From a virus: DNA of 24,909 nt. The stretch's first letter is position 1. Every line of letters begins with the position of its first letter. Both the position numbers and the translations under genes were made by a program. Under the pieces are notes generated by a model. It saw nothing but the letters and a program-made list of their open reading frames with translations, had not been told where the DNA came from and did not search any database. This document shows, in pieces, positions 6,760-13,251 of the stretch. The stretch lies in IMG/VR virus record IMGVR_UViG_3300042507_003349, positions 1-24,909 of that record; one strand, written 5' to 3'.

Positions 6760-6964
6760 CGGTAGGCTTTTTCCGTGTCTTGAGGCGCGGGGCATCATCT
6801 GGGTCGAGGCGCAGCATGAACTGCTCGAACTCGGCGGGTATCCTGTTCAGCGGGTCGGGCACGATGCGGCACCCTCGTGCGATGAGCGCGTTGATGATGA
6901 TGCTGCCGTGGCGCATCGCTCCCGGTGTGGTTCCATCTTCGAGGGTCATGCGTGCTTTCACCAT
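6743..6964 (-). CDS. Hypothetical protein, 73 aa
   Basis: ATG 6964 overlaps the preceding stop in the arrangement ATGGTGA. The product MVKARMTLEDGTTPGAMRHG continues with SIIINALIARGCRIVPDPLN and a basic tail (RLKTRKKPTD). An in-frame ATG five codons later is the alternative start. No known domain is visible. The tight overlap with the Cys-rich gene upstream suggests co-translation. Confidence 0.65.
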   Translation of the reverse strand: MVKARMTLEDGTTPGAMRHGSIIINALIARGCRIVPDPLNRIPAEFEQFMLRLDPDDAPRLKTRKKPTDATLL

Positions 6965-7332
6965 TTGCCAAGGGGGCAGTGTTGTTTCTTGAACGATGCC
7001 TTGAGGTCGACGAAGCACCCGCACACGCCGCAGTTGAGGCCCGGCCATGCCAGGTGCTCGCATGCGTCGCTGCCATCGTCGGCCACACCTCGGCAGGTGG
7101 CGAGGCGCCGCTCGCGCTGTGACTGGGTGGCCTCCTGCCCGATGGGCGGCAGGTCGCTGGCGGTGCGCAGGATGTTGACCACCTTGAGGTGGCAGGTGAG
7201 GCAGTTACCTTTGGGCTTGTAGCCCGCCAATGACCACGCCAAGGACCAAGCCTCCTCTCGGTGCTGACCCCAGTGGACATGGGTTGGGCTATAGTCTATC
7301 TCTTTCAAGATAGCCTGTGCTCTTTGGTTCAT
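6958..7332 (-). CDS. Cys-rich, putative zinc-binding phage protein, 124 aa
   Basis: The N-terminal half is helical (REEAWSLAWSLAGYKPKGNC) with a CLTC pair at residues 44-47. The C-terminal half shows C80, C91, then CGVCGCF (101-107) and a terminal KKQHCPLGKW. The pattern R..xC..C...CG.CG...K......CP.GKW is common in small phage and Bacteroidota proteins (DUF6171-like) and suggests a structural zinc site. It is the last minus-strand gene before the divergent plus-strand glycosyltransferase; the two starts are only 21 bp apart. Function unknown. Confidence 0.75.
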   Translation of the reverse strand: MNQRAQAILKEIDYSPTHVHWGQHREEAWSLAWSLAGYKPKGNCLTCHLKVVNILRTASDLPPIGQEATQSQRERRLATCRGVADDGSDACEHLAWPGLNCGVCGCFVDLKASFKKQHCPLGKW

Positions 7333-7353
7333 AGATACACTAAGTCAAGGACA

Positions 7354-8001
7354 ATGATAATAGCATCCACCTGTTTTCACAAGAGAGAGTTATTAACACG
7401 GCTGTGGATAGAGCACACGCTGCCCTTGCTGCCGGTGGTGGTAGCGGTGAGCGATGATGAGGGCGAGGCCCTTGCGGTGGAGTATGGGCTGACGTATGTC
7501 AGGACGGAGAATCGGCCGTTGGGTGCCAAGCACAATGCGGCGCTGGCGCTGGCGCGGGTGCTGGACCCCGACCGGGTGGTGGTGCTGCCCAGCGATGACT
7601 TCATCAACCCCCGGTATCTGGAGGCGGTGCAGGCCAGCGATGCCGACTACATCTTCCCCGGCAGCTGTGGGTTCTTGGACCAGCACACGGGGCGTGCGTG
7701 CCTGATGCGCTGGGGTGGTGGTGACACGCTGCTGTATGGTGCGGGTCGTGTGGTGAGCAGGGCGGTGCTGGCGGCGGTGCCTGAGCTGTGGACGCCGGGG
7801 CGCCTCAAGGGGTTGGATCAGGACAGCCACTGCACCATCCGGGCGGCGGGCTTCGACGCCACGCCAATCGACGTGGATGGCGGCGTCTGCCTGACGGATG
7901 TCAAGACGGGTGAGAACCTGTGGGGCTATGACATCGTCGCGCACCGTGCCAGCCGGGTGGATGCTCAGGTGGTCATGAGCCACGTCTCCTGCGCTATCTG
8001 A
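7354..8001 (+). CDS. Glycosyltransferase-like protein (GT-A type), the only plus-strand gene, 215 aa
   Basis: I start at ATG 7354 (MIIASTCFHKRELLTRLWIE) because a longer frame would run back into the divergent gene. The fold cues are those of a GT-A sugar transferase: an N-terminal beta strand and helix, VVVLPSDDFINPRYLEAV with the acidic SDD metal/nucleotide-sugar motif near residue 86, and a downstream KGLDQDS acidic motif. Its 3' end overlaps the methyltransferase gene on the opposite strand by 37 bp, so the two transcripts collide. It belongs functionally to the sugar-modification cluster but is inverted relative to everything else. No promoter was recognised in front of it. Exact donor and acceptor are unknown. 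Confidence 0.75.
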   Translation: MIIASTCFHKRELLTRLWIEHTLPLLPVVVAVSDDEGEALAVEYGLTYVRTENRPLGAKHNAALALARVLDPDRVVVLPSDDFINPRYLEAVQASDADYIFPGSCGFLDQHTGRACLMRWGGGDTLLYGAGRVVSRAVLAAVPELWTPGRLKGLDQDSHCTIRAAGFDATPIDVDGGVCLTDVKTGENLWGYDIVAHRASRVDAQVVMSHVSCAI

Positions 8002-8567
8002 TGGATGTCGGGGTCGCGGGTGGCGACGAGCATGCCGCGCTTGGTGGCTTCGCCGGGGCGGTCCTTGGCGTCGATGGTGATGAGCCACCCGGCATCGCTC
8101 AGGTGCTGGTGCAGGTGTTCGGCTCCCTCGCAGTATGGGTATCCGGCGGCGGTGGAGCGGACGTCGTGGGCCACGATGATCAGTGGCGGGTTGGCGTCGA
8201 GGGCTTCTATCTCTTCGGTGACGCTGTCGAGGTCGTGGTTACCATCGACGAGCACCAGGTCGAAGGGAGGCATGGCGAGCAGCACCTCGGCACCTTTGCG
8301 CTGGTGGAGTGTGCCGTGGTCACCGATGACCTTGTGTGCCTCGAGGGAGAAGCCGAGGTCGGCGAAGTGTGCGTCGCCTATGTTGGCCGCGACGAAGGCG
8401 GATGCGCTGGCTCCGGTGTGGACGCCTATCTCGAGGGTGCGCTCCACCTTGGTCTGCATGAGCAGGTATCGCAGCCATAGGATGTGTCGGCGGTCCATGC
8501 AGGGCCCATGGTCGTGCCAGTCGGGTATCCACTGGGTCAGGTCGATGATGTCGGCGTAGCTCTTCAT
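7965..8567 (-). CDS. Class I SAM-dependent methyltransferase, 200 aa
   Basis: Motif I appears as RTLEIGVHTGASASAFVAAN (residues 43-62), the SAM-binding loop. The acidic FDLVLVDGNHDLDSV (102-116) corresponds to the motif found in Methyltransf_24-type enzymes that often modify sugars. A later LIIVAHDV strand fits the Rossmann-like fold. The start ATG 8567 overlaps the previous stop as ATGA. Within a glycosyltransferase cluster it may methylate a sugar or glycan; that substrate is inference from context. Its 3' end overlaps the plus-strand glycosyltransferase. Confidence 0.8.
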   Translation of the reverse strand: MKSYADIIDLTQWIPDWHDHGPCMDRRHILWLRYLLMQTKVERTLEIGVHTGASASAFVAANIGDAHFADLGFSLEAHKVIGDHGTLHQRKGAEVLLAMPPFDLVLVDGNHDLDSVTEEIEALDANPPLIIVAHDVRSTAAGYPYCEGAEHLHQHLSDAGWLITIDAKDRPGEATKRGMLVATRDPDIHQIAQETWLMTT

Positions 8568-9205
8568 AGGGTCTTGAGGATGGCGAGGCGGTCCACGTTG
8601 GTCAGGTGCATGAGCAGGTCACCGGGTTCCCACGGCATGGGTGCGCTGATGGGGAAGCTGCGGTTGGTGCAGGTGTGGTGGACGGCGTTGAAGGTGCGGC
8701 GCGGGTGTCGGCGCACGAGGCCATCGAGCCACGGCTGGTCCTTCATGGCGGCCCGCAGGCCGTCCTGCTCCCAGCAGCAGATGTCACGGACGGCATACCG
8801 CTCGGAGTAGTTGGCCCATGTGTGCAGGAACTTGGTCGTGCGCTCCTTGCGCCAGATGATGAAGTTGCCGGCCGACAGGTAGGTGGTGGTGAGGTCGTCG
8901 GGCATGGGTGCGCACCAGTCGATGCTGATGTCCATGACGTGCTGCCCGTAGTATAGCGGCTCGAGGTCCATGTCTCCGGTGACGTAGCTGTCGGCGTCCA
9001 TCCACATGATGCCGTCATATCGACTGATGCGCTCGGTGATCATCTCGAGCTTCTGGTGGCTGGGGTGCGTCCGGCTGTGGTATGTGCGCACCGTCTCATG
9101 GGTGTAGCCACGACGCTCGGCGTAGGCGCGCTGCGATGCTGCGCAGCGGTCCCCCACGTCGGCCATGTTATCGGTGTATCCGGTCAGGACAAGGATGTTC
9201 GCCAT
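8564..9205 (-). CDS. Glycosyltransferase with DxD motif (GT34/GMA12-like), 213 aa
   Basis: ATG 9205 is chosen (MANILVLTGYTDNMADVGDR); the ten extra residues upstream would lie deeper in the previous gene. Residues 62-75 read RYDGIMWMDADSYV, the classic 'W.DAD' nucleotide-sugar/metal motif at the end of a beta strand, preceded by HPSHQKLEMI. This order resembles galactosyltransferases of the GMA12/MNN10 type. A later LSAGNFIIWR resembles the 'aGnfiir' acceptor-side motif of that family. The gene overlaps its upstream neighbour by 22 nt. Probably adds a hexose to a phage or host glycan. Confidence 0.75.
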   Translation of the reverse strand: MANILVLTGYTDNMADVGDRCAASQRAYAERRGYTHETVRTYHSRTHPSHQKLEMITERISRYDGIMWMDADSYVTGDMDLEPLYYGQHVMDISIDWCAPMPDDLTTTYLSAGNFIIWRKERTTKFLHTWANYSERYAVRDICCWEQDGLRAAMKDQPWLDGLVRRHPRRTFNAVHHTCTNRSFPISAPMPWEPGDLLMHLTNVDRLAILKTL

Positions 9206-10044
9206 TGCGCTATCGTTTGGACGCGGTTGTTCCATCGGTCGTTGGCAAATGTGCTCTCGGCCTGCTCCATGCCGAGCGCCTCGGTCTGGACGGGGTTGTC
9301 GAGGGCGTTGCGCACCTCCTCGATCAGCTGCTCGGTGGTCATGGCCGTGCCGTTGATGGTGTAGGCGCCGCAGGCGCGGGACCGCAGGTATCGGTCGGAG
9401 TAGAATCCTGCGCGGTCGAAGTGGTCGAGGTTGATGGCGATGAGCGCCTCCTTGTAGACCTCGGCGTCGGTGCCCTTGAGGACCATCTTACCGAACCCTT
9501 TACCGTAAGCGTGGAAGTCCGAGCGGAAGGCGTGGTGCAGCGCGTCCACCTTCTCACGGCGGTCCTTAGACAGCGGGAACCGGTCGCGGTAGTCGTTGCC
9601 GATGAACACGATGCGGGGGCGGCAGGGCGGTCGGTAGAGGGTGTTGTAGATCAGCGGGTCGTAGCCTATCTGGAGGTAGCGTGCGTCGAAGCCCATCTCG
9701 CGCATGGTCAGCACGTCGGGGTGGTTCGTGAAGGCGGTGATGTCGACGTGCGGCGCCAGGTCGATGTAGTGCTGTGGGATGGGGTCACGCACGTCACCGG
9801 TCCAGTTGATGACCATCACGCCCATGTCGCGGACCTCCTTCAATGTTGAAGGGTCGACTACGTTGGGCGTCTGCAGCTGCATGAACAGCACGTCGGCCTT
9901 CAGGAAGTAGCAGTTCTCGATGATCGACCGCTGCCGGCTGCGGTGGTCCATGCTCCCCCAGTCGAGGCGCAGAATGGGGTGCCCTTCTTGGATGGCGGCG
10001 CTGTCGAACTCGGGCATGCCCATTGCGAGGTGGATAATCGTCAT
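9184..10044 (-). CDS. GT-B-type glycosyltransferase-like protein (CgeB/Glyco_trans_1-like), 286 aa
   Basis: ATG 10044 overlaps the previous stop as ATGA. The product begins MTIIHLAMGMPEFDSAAIQE. It has strand-helix units ADVLFMQLQTPN, VMVINWTGDVRD and CRPRIVFIGNDYRDRFPLSK, then AYGKGFGKMVLKG and ALIAINLDHFDRAGFYSDRY. The last part (residues around 205-235), with SRACGAYTI after it, matches the C-terminal lobe of CgeB/Glyco_trans_1_2 proteins, where E or D plus 'R..E..ACG' binds the nucleotide sugar. Length is close to that family. It works in the same cluster as three other putative sugar enzymes. Confidence 0.75.
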   Translation of the reverse strand: MTIIHLAMGMPEFDSAAIQEGHPILRLDWGSMDHRSRQRSIIENCYFLKADVLFMQLQTPNVVDPSTLKEVRDMGVMVINWTGDVRDPIPQHYIDLAPHVDITAFTNHPDVLTMREMGFDARYLQIGYDPLIYNTLYRPPCRPRIVFIGNDYRDRFPLSKDRREKVDALHHAFRSDFHAYGKGFGKMVLKGTDAEVYKEALIAINLDHFDRAGFYSDRYLRSRACGAYTINGTAMTTEQLIEEVRNALDNPVQTEALGMEQAESTFANDRWNNRVQTIAQWRTSLS

Positions 10045-10604
10045 AGTGTGCAGGGGTTGACCATGTGGTATGGTGGTGTGATGGTGTATGCCTTGGGCTT
10101 TCCGCGCCCCTCGCCATAGGTGCGGTAGTTGCTGGTGTGCAGGTGGATGGCGTGGACGCTCCGGCAGGGGTTGATCACGTCGAGGCCCATCGCCTTCAGC
10201 TCGTAGGCGATGGCGTTGTCGCATCCGGGGATGCCCATCGGGAAGGGTGCGTCGACGGTCCACGGGCCACCACGGACCACCCACGCATCCTGGCTGTCGG
10301 AGCGGTGGTATGGCAGCAGTGTTGTGCCGCCGAGGTCTTCCCACCGGGACAAGGCCCAGCACTGGTCGGGGTCCAGCGTGTCGCTGTTCTCGCGCAGGGT
10401 GTGGTCGAAGTAGATGTCGCTGTTGGCGATCACGTTGACGTGGTCGGGTAGGCACATGGCGAACAGCTCGGTGAAGTCTGGGCGCCCTTGGATGGCGGAG
10501 ACCACATCGAAGATGGCGGCGTTCTGGTGCCAGCAGTAGAGCAGCTCGGCCTCGCGCTCTTCGGGGCCGTAGAGTTCTTGGGGCTGGATGAGGTGGAGCT
10601 TCAT
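10041..10604 (-). CDS. Glycosyltransferase-like protein, 187 aa
   Basis: Begins MKLHLIQPQELYGPEEREAE. The stretch VNVIANSDIYFDHTL (residues 56-70) carries an acidic SD.YFD motif at the end of a strand, as in GT-A enzymes. A second patch, PMGIPGCDNAIAYELKAMGL, matches the 'GCDN.ia' pattern of small phage glycosyltransferase-like proteins. A His-rich SVHAIHLHTSNYRTYGEG follows. The start overlaps the previous stop (ATGA). It opens the sugar cluster. Donor and acceptor cannot be told from the sequence. Confidence 0.65.
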   Translation of the reverse strand: MKLHLIQPQELYGPEEREAELLYCWHQNAAIFDVVSAIQGRPDFTELFAMCLPDHVNVIANSDIYFDHTLRENSDTLDPDQCWALSRWEDLGGTTLLPYHRSDSQDAWVVRGGPWTVDAPFPMGIPGCDNAIAYELKAMGLDVINPCRSVHAIHLHTSNYRTYGEGRGKPKAYTITPPYHMVNPCTL

Positions 10605-10906
10605 GGCTTGGTTGGTTTGAACCCGGCAGCTTCGGCGGCGTCATTTGCCGCCATCCAAGAGGCACGATGCGTATGCCAATGTGAACGCCTTACATCGTTT
10701 TCAATGAAAGGTTCGTTCACTTCTATCAGTGCAGCCATTGCATTCCCCTCGTGGATTAGGCGCTGTATCAGTTTGGCATCCTTGGCGCGGTCGGCTTCTA
10801 CCTGTCGCAGTTCCTGCAACGCCTCGCTAATGCGTTCGCACGCCCGTTCGGGGTTCAGCACATCTACGGTCTCCAATAGTTCGCGCAAATACTTTGTGTC
10901 GCTCAT
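10601..10906 (-). CDS. Hypothetical helical protein, 101 aa
   Basis: ATG 10906 overlaps the nuclease stop as ATGA. The N-terminal 60 residues form a charged heptad-like helix (ERISEALQELRQVEADRAKD). The rest includes HWHTHRASWMAANDAAEAAG. The DNA here is less GC-rich than in the neighbouring genes, which hints at separate acquisition. No family recognised; it bridges the replication and sugar-modification modules. Confidence 0.65.
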   Translation of the reverse strand: MSDTKYLRELLETVDVLNPERACERISEALQELRQVEADRAKDAKLIQRLIHEGNAMAALIEVNEPFIENDVRRSHWHTHRASWMAANDAAEAAGFKPTKP

Positions 10907-11139
10907 GGTCTGATTACGTCAACGGTGAAGCCACGGGCACGCAGCTCGGCGTGGCGGTACTCTTGCACGGGTGACAGCCTGCCCTTCTCGGCCTTGACCT
11001 CCACCCAGCGGACCTCGTTGGGCTTGGTCAGGATGAGGTCGGGCATGCCGGTTTTGTTGCACTGGATGAGCTTGGTGACGTACCACCCCTCGGCCTCATA
11101 CCGCTTGATGAGTGTCGCTTGAAAGGCTGCTTCGGTCAC
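10903..11139 (-). CDS. VRR-NUC-type nuclease, 78 aa
   Basis: The core reads TGMPDLILTKPNEVRWVEVK then AEKGRLSPVQEYRHAELRAR. This is the standalone VRR-NUC pattern, a PD-(D/E)XK nuclease with catalytic E3, D34 and E47-x-K49, followed by the conserved G-L-S-x-x-Q. I take GTG 11139 as the start (first residues MTEAAFQATL), which puts the conserved Glu at residue 3 and overlaps the helicase gene by 44 nt; a longer frame only adds helicase shadow sequence. Such enzymes accompany phage SF2 helicases and probably act on branched or replication-intermediate DNA. Confidence 0.85.
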   Translation of the reverse strand: MTEAAFQATLIKRYEAEGWYVTKLIQCNKTGMPDLILTKPNEVRWVEVKAEKGRLSPVQEYRHAELRARGFTVDVIRP

Positions 11140-12346
11140 GTCGGTAGTGGTTGGTGGTGTAGTCCTCCTTGTTCCTGACCAGCTTGTAGATGCTCGGCTC
11201 GATGGACCGGGCGGCGAACAGCCAATGTACCCTGTTGGCCCTGTCACGGCCAAGGTAAGATGCGCGATCCCGTCCCTGCAAATATGATAGTGCGCTGTGG
11301 TCGATGCTGAAGAACACCAGGTCGTCGGCGCTGCTCAGGTTGACCCCCTCCCTGCTCGACTGCACCTGCCCGATGTAGACCTTGTCGGTGGCGTTGAACT
11401 CCTCGGGGCTGTCGGTCCACCGCCCCTCGAACGCGGCTTTGAGCATGGCCCCCTCCGCTTGGAACTTGTATAGAATGGCGGTCTTTCCTTTACACAAGTG
11501 CTGCGATATGTAAAGGACCTTGCTGTTGTCGAAGGCTATCGCTCCGTGGCTTTCGGTGATGACCGTGCCGCTGTAGATCTGGTGGAGCTTGGACAGCTCC
11601 TTGACCGCGGTGTCGGCCAGCACCACCCTGCGCCCCGGCTTGCCAATGACCCCATCGCGCATGATGCGACGCGCCAGCCGGTAGGTGCGGGGCAGCATCT
11701 CGACGCGGTGGACCTGCTCCTCGATATGTGTCGTGAACCCCGCCTGCTCTTGGGTGATGTTGACGGTGAGCGGCTGGATGTCGCGCATGATGATGGCCTC
11801 CTTGGCGTCGCTGTAATCCTTGACCACCGTGCCGGTGCCCACCCTCTTGTCCTTCACGTTGACGAACGTGTCCGCCCACCGGTAGAAGTTCTTGTAGGCA
11901 GCCCACGGCGCAGGGCCAATGGCGAACTGGTGGTATAGCTGGCTGTAGCTCTCCGGCGATGGCGTCCCGCTCATCAGCAGCAGGCGCGTGTAGTGGAGCT
12001 GCTTGAGGTCCTTGAACCGCTTGGACGGCTTGGGATAGGCACCGACGCCGTGGGCTTCGTCGACGATGAGCAGGTCCCAGGATGTGCCCTTGAGCTTCGG
12101 GAGCTGCTCGTAGTTGGTGACGGTGGCCTCGACGCCGATGGCGGCGGCGTCCTTGACGATGGAGGCGATGGCCTTCTTCTTGGTCACCACCAACACTCTG
12201 GTGGCACGAAGAAGTCGAGCGGCTTGGAAGGCGGTCAGCGTCTTGCCGGTGCGCACCTCACCACGCAGGTAGGCGATGCGATGGTCCATCAGTAGGCGGA
12301 CCAGATGGTGCGCTGCCTCGGTCTGGTAGGGGCGTAGGGTAATCAT
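11096..12346 (-). CDS. SF2 DEAH helicase (SNF2-like), 416 aa
   Basis: The protein starts MITLRPYQTEAAHHLVRLLM, with the Q-motif-like 'RPYQ'. Motif I is GEVRTGKT (residues 29-36), motif II DEAH (96-99), motif III SGTP (126-129). Motif VI-like GRDRASYLGRDRANR lies near the end of the second RecA domain. The layout matches phage SNF2-like helicases that remodel replication or recombination intermediates. The Walker A carries GEVRTGKT, as often in this phage subgroup. It overlaps both neighbours and is directly followed by the VRR-NUC gene, a pairing common in phage replication modules. Confidence 0.9.
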   Translation of the reverse strand: MITLRPYQTEAAHHLVRLLMDHRIAYLRGEVRTGKTLTAFQAARLLRATRVLVVTKKKAIASIVKDAAAIGVEATVTNYEQLPKLKGTSWDLLIVDEAHGVGAYPKPSKRFKDLKQLHYTRLLLMSGTPSPESYSQLYHQFAIGPAPWAAYKNFYRWADTFVNVKDKRVGTGTVVKDYSDAKEAIIMRDIQPLTVNITQEQAGFTTHIEEQVHRVEMLPRTYRLARRIMRDGVIGKPGRRVVLADTAVKELSKLHQIYSGTVITESHGAIAFDNSKVLYISQHLCKGKTAILYKFQAEGAMLKAAFEGRWTDSPEEFNATDKVYIGQVQSSREGVNLSSADDLVFFSIDHSALSYLQGRDRASYLGRDRANRVHWLFAARSIEPSIYKLVRNKEDYTTNHYRRDRSSLSSDTHQAV

Positions 12347-12561
12347 GCGAACAGGTTGAGTTGCTTACCGGATAGTTCAACACCCACTATTTTCAATTTG
12401 CGCTCCCAGTCCTGTGGCTCGTACTTGTATAGGTGAGTGTCGCGGATGAAGTTGCCATTTGGCTGCTCCACATGCACCATCTCACACTCGCCATTCTTGT
12501 TCAGCACGCTGTGCCTCAGTCCACTTTTGCGGACTGCTGTTTTGACCTCGTCCCACGTCAT
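12343..12561 (-). CDS. Hypothetical protein, 72 aa
   Basis: ATG 12561 overlaps the previous stop (ATGA), and the stop overlaps the helicase start in the same way. The product is MTWDEVKTAVRKSGLRHSVL followed by NKNGECEMVHVEQPNGNFIR and ends KIVGVELSGKQLNLFA. The terminal QLNLFA resembles the clamp-binding-like peptide QLxLF (beta-sliding-clamp motif) seen in replication proteins; with nothing else to confirm it, this is only a suggestion. No domain recognised. Confidence 0.7.
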   Translation of the reverse strand: MTWDEVKTAVRKSGLRHSVLNKNGECEMVHVEQPNGNFIRDTHLYKYEPQDWERKLKIVGVELSGKQLNLFA

Positions 12562-12746
12562 GGCTTCACCAGCTTGTTGATGTCCTCCTTGGTCAGCGGA
12601 GCCAGGTCCAGCAGTCCACGAAGCTCGGCCAGCGCCGTCTCGTGGTTCATCCATGCCTGTGTATAGTACTGCCCCTTGACATCCTTCTTGGCGGCCTCGA
12701 TGGCCCCGATGGCGCGTTCCACGGCCTTCTGTTCTTTGTCGGTCAT
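12558..12746 (-). CDS. Small helical protein, 62 aa
   Basis: Begins MTDKEQKAVERAIGAIEAAK and ends EDINKLVKP. It is almost wholly helical and charged, with a Tyr/Trp patch (QYYTQAWMNHETALAELRG). Overlaps with both neighbours are ATGA. It lies between the PD-(D/E)XK nuclease and the helicase and may be a small replication accessory; no family recognised. Confidence 0.7.
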   Translation of the reverse strand: MTDKEQKAVERAIGAIEAAKKDVKGQYYTQAWMNHETALAELRGLLDLAPLTKEDINKLVKP

Positions 12747-13249
12747 GGTCGTGCACCGTGTTCAAAGCGTGCTGTCTGAGCCTTAAGTAGTGCGCTCTTG
12801 AAAGGCTCCTCATCTTTCACACAGCTGTCGCACCAGTAGATACCACTCTCGTAAGGCCTCCCCATGACCAAATCCCTGAATGGTAAGTCGCCCATACCAT
12901 CCTCTGGTTGGCATACCCTTAGGCTTCCGTCGTCTTCCTTTGTTATAGTAGTGGCAAGTGTGTTTTCGGGTATTCCAACAAACAAGCAAAGGTCTTTGCC
13001 AGACTGAAGCACAAGCCTTTTCATCTTTTCCATGTCATCGTTGGAAATGTCTACACTGCCCTTGACCTCTCCATACATCTTATGCTTTGGAAACCAGAAA
13101 TCAGGCAGGTAGAATACCCCGTTGCCAAGGTCATAACCTTCTTTCTCATACTCCCATTCAACACCTAACGCATCGAAGTACACGGCCCATCTCGCCTCAG
13201 TCCTTGACCGGAAGTAGTTGCCCTTGTAAAGTGTGTTCAGTGCTTTCAT
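12743..13249 (-). CDS. PD-(D/E)XK nuclease, 168 aa
   Basis: The N-terminal 65 residues read YFRSRTEARWAVYFDALGVE, then a beta hairpin and VFYLPDFWFPKHKMYGEVKG. This gives catalytic E18, D50 and E61-x-K63, the phage PD-(D/E)XK type with an 'FRSR.EARWA.f.d.lG' start. The C-terminus has a CDSC pair (about residues 140-143) and a helix. It begins two bases after the primase stop. Probably an endonuclease or exonuclease acting in replication or recombination. The coding sequence is more AT-rich than flanking genes. Confidence 0.85.
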   Translation of the reverse strand: MKALNTLYKGNYFRSRTEARWAVYFDALGVEWEYEKEGYDLGNGVFYLPDFWFPKHKMYGEVKGSVDISNDDMEKMKRLVLQSGKDLCLFVGIPENTLATTITKEDDGSLRVCQPEDGMGDLPFRDLVMGRPYESGIYWCDSCVKDEEPFKSALLKAQTARFEHGARP

Positions 13250-13251
13250 AA

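Noticed and set aside
9082-9849. 255-codon plus-strand open frame
   Set aside because: It spans two well-supported minus-strand glycosyltransferase genes and shows only antisense composition.
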